A DNA stretch of 64,000 bases from Novosphingobium sp. PhB57 (lineage in GTDB: Bacteria; Pseudomonadota; Alphaproteobacteria; Sphingomonadales; Sphingomonadaceae), in assembly GCF_004342985.1 (NCBI RefSeq), contig NZ_SMBO01000006.1, positions 62,001-126,000 of the forward strand. The letters are read 5' to 3'. Position 1 is the stretch's first letter, and each line of letters begins with the position of its first letter. Shown piece by piece: positions 33,198 to 40,897 of the stretch. Made by a program: the position numbers and the translations under genes. Below the pieces are notes generated by a model. The model saw nothing but the letters and a program-made list of their open reading frames with translations. It searched no databases and had not been told where the DNA came from.

Positions 33198-33719
33198 TCA
33201 GGTCTTGAGGCGGGCGTCGAGGCCGGTGATGACGTCGTTCTGCGTGTTCACGAGGCCCTGGACCTGGCTGCGCGCGGTATCGATGGCGAGGGCGCTGGGC
33301 GATTCGTCCACCGGCTCGGCCTGCCGGGCATCGGCATAAAGCGAATCGAGATCCGCCAGGGCGGCAACGGCACTGTCGCGGCTGGACTGAAGGGCCGCCA
33401 CGGCCACTTGCGCCGAAATCCACGCATCGCTCGTGCGAGAGGACCGGGCCGCGGCCGCCACGGCGCGATCGGCGGCGGGGCGCTTGGCCGCGAACTGCTT
33501 GTCCGCGTCGCGCGCGGCGGCAACCAGTCCGTCGATTCGGGTGGTGAGGTCGGCCGTGGGCGGGGGCAACTGCACGGGCGGCGGCGTGGGCTCGGCCGCG
33601 GCGGGCATGGCGGAGCGTTCCACCGCGCGATAGGACAGGGAGGGATAGCTCCCCGCCGTCGAGCAGGCGCTCAGGCCAAGGGCCAGCATGCCGAGGGCCA
33701 GCGCCCCCAGGGGCTGCAT
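33198..33719 (-). CDS. Putative lipoprotein with coiled-coil-like region
   Basis: From ATG 33719 the protein has 173 residues: a signal sequence LGALALGMLALGLSAC with the lipobox Cys at 19, a Pro-rich linker (PTPPPVQLPPPTADL), then about 110 helical residues rich in Ala, Arg and Asp (LTTRIDGLVAAARDADKQF to DLDSLYADARQ). The frame is open to 33812, but the earlier part does not look like a signal peptide. No family recognised. Likely tethered to a membrane. Confidence 0.65.
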   Translation of the reverse strand: MQPLGALALGMLALGLSACSTAGSYPSLSYRAVERSAMPAAAEPTPPPVQLPPPTADLTTRIDGLVAAARDADKQFAAKRPAADRAVAAAARSSRTSDAWISAQVAVAALQSSRDSAVAALADLDSLYADARQAEPVDESPSALAIDTARSQVQGLVNTQNDVITGLDARLKT

Positions 33720-33921
33720 GGGCGCCAGCGTTCGCGCGGCTATGGGGGAAGCCTTCCGATTCGCGGGGCAGGGCGGGATCAGCGGCTGGAAACGGGCTGG
33801 TACGCGGGTCATGGTGCTGCCATAGCATGGTCATGGCCGATCGCGAGGGCCAATCCATGGCCAACCAAGCGGATGTCCGGGTTGAATCGCGTTTCGCGGC
33901 CTGTGCCGGGCGACTCCTTGG

Positions 33922-33950
33922 TTGACACGAATCGGGTGGTGGACTAACGG
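33922..33950 (+). promoter_or_regulatory. Promoter of rplU-rpmA
   Basis: Consensus -35 TTGACA (33922-33927), a 17-base spacer, and TAACGG (33945-33950) as -10. The transcript would have a leader of about 135 bases before rplU, long enough for regulation. Confidence 0.6.
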
Positions 33951-33961
33951 CACCCTTCTTT

Positions 33962-33990
33962 CCGGTACCCCATGCAAATGGGGACGCCGG
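33962..33990 (+). ncRNA. Candidate rplU leader hairpin
   Basis: CCCCAT (33968-33973) and ATGGGG (33978-33983) pair around GCAA, a GNRA tetraloop, and outer CCGG/CCGG (33962-33965, 33987-33990) can extend the helix with a small internal loop. It lies in the leader between the promoter and the rplU ribosome-binding site, where ribosomal-protein autoregulation would act. Single-sequence evidence only. Confidence 0.4.
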
Positions 33991-34091
33991 TGCGTCGCCC
34001 GCAAGGCTCCACGGTTCCTTCCTGGACCAGAGCGGCCGGGGCAGAGTTGTTTCGGCCTGTTTAGGGCTCATTGATATTAGGTAAGGGCACC

Positions 34092-34388
34092 ATGTTCGCA
34101 GTTGTGCGCACGGGCGGCAAGCAGTATCGGGTTGCCGCCGGAGACAAGATCGCGGTTGAAAAGCTGGCTGGTGAAGCCGGTGAGACCATCACGCTGGGCG
34201 ACGTTCTGCTCGCCGGCAACGACGGCGAAGTCGCTGACGCCTCGAAGATCACGGTTTCGGCCGAGATCATCGCTCAGGCCAAGAGCGAAAAGGTCGTGGT
34301 GTTCAAGAAGCGCCGCCGCCACAACTATCGTCGCAAGAACGGCCACCGCCAGCAGATGACCCTGCTGCGCATCGTGTCCGTCGCCTGA
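34092..34388 (+). CDS. rplU: 50S ribosomal protein L21
   Basis: A 98-residue protein beginning MFAVVRTGGKQYRVAAGD and ending HRQQMTLLRIVSVA, with the basic KKRRRHNYRRKNGHRQ motif that binds 23S rRNA. ATG 34092 is chosen because GTAAGGG precedes it and the family starts MFAVV. rpmA follows 24 bases on. Confidence 0.98.
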   Translation: MFAVVRTGGKQYRVAAGDKIAVEKLAGEAGETITLGDVLLAGNDGEVADASKITVSAEIIAQAKSEKVVVFKKRRRHNYRRKNGHRQQMTLLRIVSVA

Positions 34389-34412
34389 GCCAAAGATCGG
34401 AAGGACTGAGCA

Positions 34413-34682
34413 ATGGCACATAAGAAAGCAGGCGGTTCGTCGCGCAACGGTCGCGACTCTGCGGGCCGCCGCCTTGGCGTTAAGAAGTTCGGCGGTCAGG
34501 AAGTGATCGGCGGCAACATCATCATCCGTCAGCGCGGCACCCGCGTGTACCCGGGCGTGAACGTCGGCATGGGCAAGGATCACACCCTGTTCGCACTCGC
34601 CGAAGGTCGCGTGCGTTTCCACGACGGTAAACTCGGCCGTAAGTACGTCTCGGTAGACGCTATGGCAGAAGCCGCCGAATAA
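34413..34682 (+). CDS. rpmA: 50S ribosomal protein L27
   Basis: An 89-residue protein with the invariant MAHKKAGGSSRNGRDSAG N-terminus that reaches towards the peptidyl transferase centre. It lacks the cleavable N-terminal extension of Firmicutes. GGAAGG lies 9 bases before the ATG. It shares a transcript with rplU. Confidence 0.98.
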   Translation: MAHKKAGGSSRNGRDSAGRRLGVKKFGGQEVIGGNIIIRQRGTRVYPGVNVGMGKDHTLFALAEGRVRFHDGKLGRKYVSVDAMAEAAE

Positions 34683-34749
34683 TCGGATGGTCGATCAAAG
34701 GGCCATCCTGACGGGATGGCCCCGCCGATCTTCTTGAGATCGGCTGAAC

Positions 34750-34781
34750 GAGGGAGAGGGGCCTGCCCGTCTCCCTCTTTT
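34750..34781 (+). terminator. Intrinsic terminator after rpmA
   Basis: GAGGGAGA (34750-34757) and TCTCCCTC (34770-34777) with inner GGGC/GCCC pairing, then TTTT. Two weaker hairpins (around 34700 and 34725) lie between it and the rpmA stop. Confidence 0.85.
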
Positions 34782-34944
34782 CGTGTCTCCCTCTCGCACG
34801 GCGCAACTGTCTTACAGAGCGACTAAGTCGTACATTTTCTTACGAATTTGCACGGATATTTCAGGCTCTCCGGACGTTGTGCGTAATCGCAATGTCACGC
34901 GCAAACCTTAGGAAAGGCGCGGGGCGGATGAGTGGAGATACTCT

Positions 34945-35532
34945 ATGTTCGTTCGCAGCGAACGGCTGTTTCTGCGGCCCGGCTGGCCCGAGGACCAGGA
35001 CGAATTCCTGGCCTTGATCGACGACGAAAGCGTCGTGCGCAATCTGACGCGCGCGCCCTGGCCCTATACCGGCGAAGACGCCCGGCGTTTTCTGGATGCC
35101 GCGCCGGACATGCTGCTGCCGCGTTTCCTGATCACCCAGCCCGGCTCGCACGGCACGCGCATCATCGGCTGCATCGGCTTGTCCCTGCTCGATGGCGAAG
35201 CGAACCTGGGCTATTGGATCGCCCGCGACCATTGGGGGCAGGGATTTGCGAGCGAAGCCGCGCGCGCCGTGCTCTCGCTGGCCCATGCCATCGGCCACAA
35301 GCGTATCGTCGGCAGCCACTTCGTCGACAACCCGGCCTCGGGCCGCGTGCTTGAAAAGGTCGGATTCCGGCCCACCGGGCGCGTGCTCGAACGCTACAGC
35401 GAAGGGCGCGCTGCAAGCTGCCTCTCGCGCGAATATGCCGTCGAGTTCGATTCGCCCAGCGATTGCGGCGACGATTGCGACAATTCCGGCCTCGGCAGCG
35501 CCCAGGCCATGGCGCCCAAGCGCGCCGCCTGA
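34945..35532 (+). CDS. GNAT family N-acetyltransferase
   Basis: A 195-residue GNAT protein of the RimJ/RimL type. ERLFLRPGWPED starts the fold, and GYWIARDHWGQGFASEAARAV is the acetyl-CoA pyrophosphate-binding loop (Q/RxxGxG/A) near residue 93. NPASGRVLEKVGFRPTG is the family's C-terminal motif. The last 25 residues (SDCGDDCDNSG) are polar. The substrate is unknown. It is followed by a paralogue 204 bases downstream with an almost identical first 14 residues. Confidence 0.88.
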   Translation: MFVRSERLFLRPGWPEDQDEFLALIDDESVVRNLTRAPWPYTGEDARRFLDAAPDMLLPRFLITQPGSHGTRIIGCIGLSLLDGEANLGYWIARDHWGQGFASEAARAVLSLAHAIGHKRIVGSHFVDNPASGRVLEKVGFRPTGRVLERYSEGRAASCLSREYAVEFDSPSDCGDDCDNSGLGSAQAMAPKRAA

Positions 35533-35541
35533 CCTTTGTCG

Positions 35542-35569
35542 CGTCCCCGGCCCTGCCCGGCCGGGGACG
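35542..35569. repeat. 11-bp hairpin after the first GNAT gene
   Basis: CGTCCCCGGCC (35542-35552) and GGCCGGGGACG (35559-35569) pair exactly around a 6-base loop. It resembles the hairpins at 24235 and 50984. It may act as a weak terminator for the GNAT gene. Confidence 0.55.
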
Positions 35570-35735
35570 ACGATTCTTCCAAATCCCTGAAAAGAAAGGA
35601 CTGCCGGATCGCGGCTCACCGGCGCGCGATCGCCGGTCGACTTCTCGCGTCCGGCCGCAGCAAAAGCCGTGCATTGCAACTGGCTTTGTGCATAGTGTGT
35701 CCTGCGGACAAAATAGAAAAACGGAGAACCGTCAC

Positions 35736-36293
35736 ATGTTCATCCGCACGGAGAGATTGTTCCTGAGGCCCGGCTGGCCGGAAGACTTCGACGAACTGGT
35801 GAACGCCATTTCGGAGGAGACGGCCCAGCGCAACCCCGGCGTAGGCGAATTGCCGCGCTCGACGCGCGCCATGCGCGACTATCTGGCCAAGCCGCGAGAT
35901 CCGCGCCTGCCTCACCTCGTCATGTATCTGCGCGCGCCCGGCGGCCCCAAGCTGGTGGGCGGCATCGGTCTCGGCCGGATCGAGAACGAAGTGGAACTGG
36001 GCTACTGGATTGCACCGGCCCATCGCGGGCGGGGCTTCGCGCGGGAAGCCGTGCGCGCCGTGCTCGCCCAGGCGCGAACGCTGGGGCATCGGCGCGTGGT
36101 CGCCAGCCATTTTGCAGACAATCCGGCCACGCTGGATGTGCTGCAGGAGGCCGGTTTCGCGGATTCCGGGCAGGAGCGGGAGCGTTTCGCCCAAGGCAGG
36201 GCCATGCCGATCCGCGCGCGGATCTATGTTGCCAACCTTGGGGAGCGGCCGTTCCTGCGGGCGCCGATGCCGACGAACGTGCTTTCGGCCTGA
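35736..36293 (+). CDS. GNAT family N-acetyltransferase (tandem paralogue)
   Basis: A 185-residue GNAT protein starting MFIRTERLFLRPGWPED, with the CoA loop AHRGRGFAREAVRAVL and the NPATLDVLQEAGF motif. It shares the N-terminus and layout of the preceding acetyltransferase but differs in the middle, so it is an older duplication. GGAGA lies 9 bases before ATG 35736; the frame is open further upstream without family match. It has its own spacer, so co-transcription with the first copy is uncertain. Confidence 0.87.
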   Translation: MFIRTERLFLRPGWPEDFDELVNAISEETAQRNPGVGELPRSTRAMRDYLAKPRDPRLPHLVMYLRAPGGPKLVGGIGLGRIENEVELGYWIAPAHRGRGFAREAVRAVLAQARTLGHRRVVASHFADNPATLDVLQEAGFADSGQERERFAQGRAMPIRARIYVANLGERPFLRAPMPTNVLSA

Positions 36294-36329
36294 TCGATCC
36301 GGTCAGGCCGCAGCCTCAAGCCCCGAAAT

Positions 36330-37076
36330 TCAGACCTGCAGTTCGAGCCACTTCGGCGCGATCAGCGGATCGATGTCCTCCACGCGCAAGTGGTCCACCG
36401 CCAGCCCCAGTTCGGGATAGGCGGCGCGGCGGCGCTTCTCGTCCGAGCGGGCCAGCGGAACCACGATCAGCCGGCGATTGACCTTCTGCCGCCAGTTCAT
36501 GCGTGCGGTGTTCTCCTGGCCCACGTAGCAGCCCTTGGTGAAGCTGACGCCGTGCAGTTCGACTGCGTTGCATTCCAGCCAGAGCGTCTCACCGTCGCCG
36601 AGTTCGGCGCGGCCTTCGGGTACGCCCATGGCGAGCCGGTGCGCGCGCCATGCCGCATCGGCGCCTTCGAATTCCGAGGGATCGGTGGGGTCGACCGGAG
36701 CGATCCAGCGTTCGCCCAGGCCATGGTGGCGGGGGTCCGGGGCGGCGCCGTCGCCCGTATGCGGGCGCCAGTGGACGGCAAGGGTATCGTCGCGGGCGAT
36801 GTCGATGGCCCGGCGCAGGCGGTACATCGACAAGCGCTTGACCAGAGCCTCGGCCGCTTCCGCCTCGCAATCGATCAGCAGGCCGTGCCCGCCCGGCCAG
36901 ACCAGGAAGTCGAACAGCGCCTTGCCTTGCGGGGAGAGCAGCGCGGCCCAGGTGGGCAGCACGCCCTTCACGTCAGCGGTGACGAGCCCTTGCAGGAACT
37001 CGGCAACGTCTTCGTTCGAATCGGGGCGGGGGGAGAGCCGGATAACGGCGCGGTCGAACAGGCGGCTGGCGGTCAT
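36330..37076 (-). CDS. ygfZ: Folate-binding protein YgfZ
   Basis: A 248-residue tetrahydrofolate-binding protein that supports iron-sulfur enzyme maturation or repair. The diagnostic KGCYVGQENTARM motif is at about 186. RFDFxxWPGG-like segments in the N-terminal half and a short C-terminal beta domain fit the family. It lies between the GNAT pair and a LysR gene, all with separate transcripts. Confidence 0.92.
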   Translation of the reverse strand: MTASRLFDRAVIRLSPRPDSNEDVAEFLQGLVTADVKGVLPTWAALLSPQGKALFDFLVWPGGHGLLIDCEAEAAEALVKRLSMYRLRRAIDIARDDTLAVHWRPHTGDGAAPDPRHHGLGERWIAPVDPTDPSEFEGADAAWRAHRLAMGVPEGRAELGDGETLWLECNAVELHGVSFTKGCYVGQENTARMNWRQKVNRRLIVVPLARSDEKRRRAAYPELGLAVDHLRVEDIDPLIAPKWLELQV

Positions 37077-37166
37077 GGCCGATAAGTGGGGCAGGGCGGC
37101 GGACTGCGCAAGTGTCCGAATGACAGGCCGGAAAAGCTTGGGTGACGGCGTGGCCGGGAGGTGTGG

Positions 37167-38072
37167 TCAGGGACAGCCGGCAAGGCGTTCGCGGATTTCA
37201 TCGAGAACCCAGACGGCGGCGGGGCCCGGCGGGCTGTCCTTGCGCCAGAGCGCGACAAGAGCATAGTCCATCGTCGGCCGCTCGGGCAGGTGAAGCTCGA
37301 CCAGCTCGCCGCTCGCCAGGTCCGCGGCGATGCGGTGGCGCGGCATGGAGCCCCAGCCGATTCCCTCCTTGAGCAGCGCATGCTTGGCGCCGAGATCGGC
37401 CAGCCGCCACGAACGCGGGCTGAATACCGAGAAATCGCGGCCCTCCGTCAGCGGGGAGCGGTCGGTCAGCACCAGCTGGAGGTGCTTGCGCGCCGCGCCG
37501 GGCGGAATCGGGCCCGGGTTCGCCAGGGGGTGACCGGGCGCGGCGACCGGCACCATTTCCACGGCGCCCACCGTCTCGCGCTGGATTTCCGGCAGGTCGA
37601 GAATATCGGGCCCGGCGATGGCCAGGGTGGCGCGCCGATCCATCACCAGCGCGGCGACGGCGCCCAGAGCCTCGACATGAAGGCGCAGTGGCACGCTGGG
37701 GAACATCACCTGAAAGTCGCGCAGCAGCTTGGCGAGGACATTGCCGGGCACCATCACGTCCACCGCCAGCGAGAGTTCGGCCTCCAGCCCCTGTCGCAGG
37801 CTGCGGACTTTGGCGAGCAGGGCATCGACGTCGTCGGCAATGGCATGGGCCTCGCTCAGCAGCGCCCGGCCCGATTCGGTGAGCCGGGGCTTCCGCGACC
37901 CCTCTCGCTCGAACAGGCGGACATCGAGCTGGGCCTCAAGCTGGGCGATGGCATAGCTCACCACCGAGATCGCCCGGCCCAGCTTGCGGGCCGCACCGCC
38001 GAAGCTGCCCTCCTCGACGACGAGCAGGAATGTGCGCAAGTGATCCAGACTGGGCGGGGCAATGTCGACCAC
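37167..38072 (-). CDS. LysR family transcriptional regulator
   Basis: A 301-residue LTTR. The N-terminal winged helix-turn-helix is LDHLRTFLLVVEEGSFGGAARKLGRAISVVSYAIAQLEAQLDVRLFER. The GTG start at 38072 is followed closely by this domain. The effector domain after residue 90 has no recognisable ligand clue. It is divergent from the pirin gene with a 132-base gap that holds a TTATCC direct repeat, so it probably controls pirin and the nitroreductase next to it. Confidence 0.92.
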   Translation of the reverse strand: MVDIAPPSLDHLRTFLLVVEEGSFGGAARKLGRAISVVSYAIAQLEAQLDVRLFEREGSRKPRLTESGRALLSEAHAIADDVDALLAKVRSLRQGLEAELSLAVDVMVPGNVLAKLLRDFQVMFPSVPLRLHVEALGAVAALVMDRRATLAIAGPDILDLPEIQRETVGAVEMVPVAAPGHPLANPGPIPPGAARKHLQLVLTDRSPLTEGRDFSVFSPRSWRLADLGAKHALLKEGIGWGSMPRHRIAADLASGELVELHLPERPTMDYALVALWRKDSPPGPAAVWVLDEIRERLAGCP

Positions 38073-38112
38073 GATGCGAAGCCTTCAGCTTAGTTGAACA
38101 TCTCGATCGATT

Positions 38113-38127
38113 TTATCCCAATTATCC
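38113..38127. promoter_or_regulatory. TTATCC direct repeat in the LysR/pirin gap
   Basis: TTATCC occurs at 38113-38118 and 38122-38127, 9 bases apart, in an AT-rich part of the divergent region. It could be part of the LysR binding site or the pirin promoter. No strict T-N11-A palindrome is seen. Confidence 0.3.
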
Positions 38128-38204
38128 GATGACCCTGCAAGGGCTACCTGATGAGCAGGCAGACCGCATATCCGCGGCAGACTAACCCCCTTCAGGAGGG
38201 CCAC

Positions 38205-38903
38205 ATGATCGAAGTCCGTCCCTTCGCAAGCCTCGGCGCCGCCGACCACGGCTGGCTCGATGCCCATCACCACTTCTCCTTCGCCGACTATCACGATCCT
38301 GCGCGCACCAATTGGGGCCGTCTGCGGGTCTGGAACGACGACACCATCGGTCCGCGCGCCGGATTTCCGCCGCATCCACACCGCGACATGGAGATCATCA
38401 CGTATGTCCGCACCGGCGCGATCACGCACAAGGACAGCCTGGGCAACGAAGGCCGCACGGGCGCCGGCGACGTCCAGGTGATGAGCGCGGGCACCGGCAT
38501 CGTCCACTCCGAGTTCAATCTCGAGGATGAGGCCACCACCCTGTTCCAGATCTGGATCCTGCCCGACGAACGCGGCGAGTCTCCGGGCTGGGGCGCGCGT
38601 CCTTTCCCCCGCGGCGATCGTGCCGGCCACTTCGTCACGCTCGCCAGCGGCATCGCCGGAGACGGGGATGCCCTGCCGATCCGCGCCGATGCCCGGGTTC
38701 TGGGCGCCACCGTCAAGGCGGGCGACAGCGTGACTTACCCGACCGAACCGGGCCGCCATCTCTATCTCGTTTCTGCAAGAGGCCGGATCCTGGTGGACGA
38801 CGTCGAAGCGCAGCCGCGCGACGGCGTGGCGATCACCGGTCTCGACTCCATCACCGTGACCGCGATCGAGGACGCCGAACTCGTCCTTGTCGACGCGGCC
38901 TGA
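38205..38903 (+). CDS. Pirin family protein
   Basis: A 232-residue bicupin. The metal-binding N-terminal cupin has PPHPHRDMEIITYV with two histidines, a further His in GTGIVHSEFN, and an acidic residue next to it (quercetinase-type site). The C-terminal cupin ends with SITVTAIEDAELVLVDAA. Some pirins, such as E. coli YhhW, have quercetin 2,3-dioxygenase activity; the natural role here is open. AGGAGGG is placed 7 bases before ATG 38205. It is followed 37 bases later by a nitroreductase. Confidence 0.92.
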   Translation: MIEVRPFASLGAADHGWLDAHHHFSFADYHDPARTNWGRLRVWNDDTIGPRAGFPPHPHRDMEIITYVRTGAITHKDSLGNEGRTGAGDVQVMSAGTGIVHSEFNLEDEATTLFQIWILPDERGESPGWGARPFPRGDRAGHFVTLASGIAGDGDALPIRADARVLGATVKAGDSVTYPTEPGRHLYLVSARGRILVDDVEAQPRDGVAITGLDSITVTAIEDAELVLVDAA

Positions 38904-38940
38904 ACTCTCTCCCGACACTCTCAACACCAAGGAAATCGAC

Positions 38941-39519
38941 ATGACCGGACGTATTGCCCATCCCAAGGTTGAAAAGCTGATCGTCAATCGCTGGTCGCCC
39001 CGCGCGTTCGATGGCAGCGAGATCCCGCAGGAAGACCTCGACGTGATCTTCGAAGCCGCCGGCTGGGCGCCTTCGGCCTATAACGTGCAGCCCTGGACCT
39101 TTCTCTATGCCCGCAAGGGCGACGCCAACTGGGACCTGCTGCTCTCGCAGCTGATCGAGTTCAACCAGGGCTGGGCCAAGGACGCTTCGGCGATCGTCTA
39201 CGTCGTGTCCGACAGCCAGATGCGTTCGGACAAGGGCAATTCGGACAACCACAGCCACAGCTTCGATGCCGGTGCGGCCTGGGCGCTGGCTGCCCTTCAG
39301 GCGCAGGCCCTGGGCTATCACACGCATGGCATGACCGGCCTGAAGTTCGGTGAGGCCGAAAAGGCGCTTGGCATTCCCGCCGACCACCGCCTCGAAGCCG
39401 CTTTCGCCATCGGCAAGATGGGCGACAAGAGCCAGCTTCCCGAGTTTCTGCAGGAGCGCGAAGTCGCCTCGGGCCGCAAGCCGGTGGCGGAAATCGCCAA
39501 GGCCGGCACTTTCGCCTGA
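38941..39519 (+). CDS. Nitroreductase family flavoprotein
   Basis: A 192-residue FMN-dependent oxidoreductase. RWSPRAFDG starts the fold with the FMN-binding Arg-Ser, GWAPSAYNVQPWTFLYA is the FMN-contacting strand-turn, and MTGLKFGEAEKALG and FAIGKMGDKSQLPEF are the C-terminal motifs. Likely reduces quinones, nitro compounds or an aldehyde with NAD(P)H. Preceded by GGAAATCGAC. A strong terminator follows. Confidence 0.9.
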   Translation: MTGRIAHPKVEKLIVNRWSPRAFDGSEIPQEDLDVIFEAAGWAPSAYNVQPWTFLYARKGDANWDLLLSQLIEFNQGWAKDASAIVYVVSDSQMRSDKGNSDNHSHSFDAGAAWALAALQAQALGYHTHGMTGLKFGEAEKALGIPADHRLEAAFAIGKMGDKSQLPEFLQEREVASGRKPVAEIAKAGTFA

Positions 39520-39582
39520 TCCAACCGGGCGTTCCGGCGCTTTCCTCTCCCTTTAGCCGGCGCTTCCTCTGCCGGCCTCGAG

Positions 39583-39620
39583 GCCCGATCCGCCACTCCC
39601 TTGGGCGGATCGGGCTTTTT
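39583..39620. terminator. Intrinsic terminator after the nitroreductase
   Basis: GCCCGATCCGCC (39583-39594) and GGCGGATCGGGC (39604-39615) pair over 12 bp around a 9-base loop, then TTTTT. The gene on its right converges on it and ends 4 bases beyond. Confidence 0.9.
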
Positions 39621-39623
39621 CGT

Positions 39624-39965
39624 TCAGAACTTCCGCTTCACGCCGACCATGACCCGCTGGCTCTTGCTGCCGTCCGGCATCGAGGCGGAATCGAGGTGAA
39701 CGTCGATCGAGGTGCCGTCGCCGATGTCCAGTCGGGCGCGGGGCGGTCCATCGGGAATGCTGTAGTCCGTCGAGAGCGGCGGCAGCCGTTCCTGTTCGGG
39801 ATCGGGCGCGCAGACGACGATCTCGCCGGGCTTGCCCTCGGGGCAGCGGGGGCGGATGACGCTGAAACCCGCGGAGGGCGGCGCGCGCATCTGCCGAAGG
39901 TCGAAAGCATCTACGGTCTGCTCGGTAACGGTGGGAGCGGAAGGTGCGGCGTCGATCGCTGGCAT
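39624..39965 (-). CDS. Hypothetical protein
   Basis: From ATG 39965 it has 113 residues and begins with a Pro/Ala-rich stretch (MPAIDAAPSAPTVTEQ). GGAG lies 7 bases upstream of this ATG; an open frame runs on to 40124. The core, CPEGKPGEIVVCAPDPEQERLPPL, holds two cysteines and resembles the short CPxGxxGEIVVC region of hypothetical proteins of alphaproteobacteria. The end is beta-rich (RVMVGVKRKF). No function is evident. Confidence 0.65.
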   Translation of the reverse strand: MPAIDAAPSAPTVTEQTVDAFDLRQMRAPPSAGFSVIRPRCPEGKPGEIVVCAPDPEQERLPPLSTDYSIPDGPPRARLDIGDGTSIDVHLDSASMPDGSKSQRVMVGVKRKF

Positions 39966-40167
39966 GGGAAGCTCCGGAGGGAACACGCAGGCAAACATTC
40001 GAAGATGGCCGATTTGCGGCAGGCCTGCGGTTTCCGGGCACCCGGCGATGACCAGACCCGTTACAATTCGTCTATCCGGGCCCCAAGCACGAGTCGCCTC
40101 GCCACGATGGTGGACATGGTTCATAGGGCGCCGCGACGGAAACCAAGTTCAGGAGAAGGGCCGGGTG

Positions 40168-40881
40168 GTGGCTCGAACGACAGCACGGTGGCGGGACGGA
40201 TGGGGCAATAGCCGGATCGGCGGCCTGGTTGCAGGCGCGATCGGCCATCTCGGCTGGGTGCGCGGGGCCCTTGGCGGCATGCTGGGCATTGCCATTGCCG
40301 GCGGCGTGACGCTCCTGCTCGAAATGAAGGGACTGGAACAGGCGGGGCTTGCGGCGCTGCCGTTCCTTCTGGCGCCGCTCGGCGCTTCGGCGGTCCTGGT
40401 ATTCTGCGTGCCTGCCAGTCCGCTGGCGCAGCCCTGGTCAGTGGTCGGCGGAAACATGGTCTCGGCCATCGTCGGGCTGACCGCGGGGCACTTGCTGGGG
40501 ACGCCCTGGCTCGCGGCGTCTGTGGGCGTGGGACTGGCGATCGTGGCCATGTCGCTGACGCGCAGCCTGCATCCGCCAGGCGGCGCCTGCGCGCTGCTCT
40601 ATGCGCTGGGGGCCACGGGCGACCAGTCCTGGGGCATCGGCCATCTCGTGCCGCTGGCGCTGAACCTGATATTCCTGTTCCAGTTCGGCTGGCTCTACAA
40701 CAACCTGACCGGCCACCCCTGGCCGCACCGCGCGCCCAAAGTGCAGCACAAGACACCCGAGCCTTATACGCGCGCGGATATCGAAGCCTTGCTGGCGGAA
40801 TGGGACGAAGTGCTCGATGTCGAAGTCGACGATCTCGACGCCTTCGTCCAGGCGCTGCTGCGCAAGGGGAAGCAGGCCTGA
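40168..40881 (+). CDS. HPP family membrane protein
   Basis: A 237-residue protein with four to five hydrophobic helices, including GGMLGIAIAGGVTLLLEM and LPFLLAPLGASAVLVFCVP, and the SLHPPGGACALLYALG signature (HPP motif). Some members are involved in nitrite transport (plant) or sit near CBS domains. The C-terminus (DIEALLAEWDEVLDVEVDDL) is an acidic tail. A GTG start at 40168 has AGGAGAAGG 8 bases upstream; GTG 40165 and a longer open frame (39832) exist but look non-coding. Confidence 0.82.
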   Translation: MARTTARWRDGWGNSRIGGLVAGAIGHLGWVRGALGGMLGIAIAGGVTLLLEMKGLEQAGLAALPFLLAPLGASAVLVFCVPASPLAQPWSVVGGNMVSAIVGLTAGHLLGTPWLAASVGVGLAIVAMSLTRSLHPPGGACALLYALGATGDQSWGIGHLVPLALNLIFLFQFGWLYNNLTGHPWPHRAPKVQHKTPEPYTRADIEALLAEWDEVLDVEVDDLDAFVQALLRKGKQA

Positions 40882-40897
40882 CCTGGCAGGCCTGCGC

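Larger units (their letters stand above)
33720..34091. other. 372-base gap before rplU
   Basis: Contains no gene I can support. The right half holds a good promoter (33922-33950) and a leader with a stem-loop (33962-33990). The left part carries GGCC-rich short inverted repeats with no clear role. Confidence 0.6.

Noticed and set aside
39832..40167. N-terminal extension of the HPP protein by about 110 residues
   Set aside because: The extension lacks hydrophobic or family character and overlaps the minus-strand hypothetical gene; GTG 40168 has a strong AGGAGAAGG.
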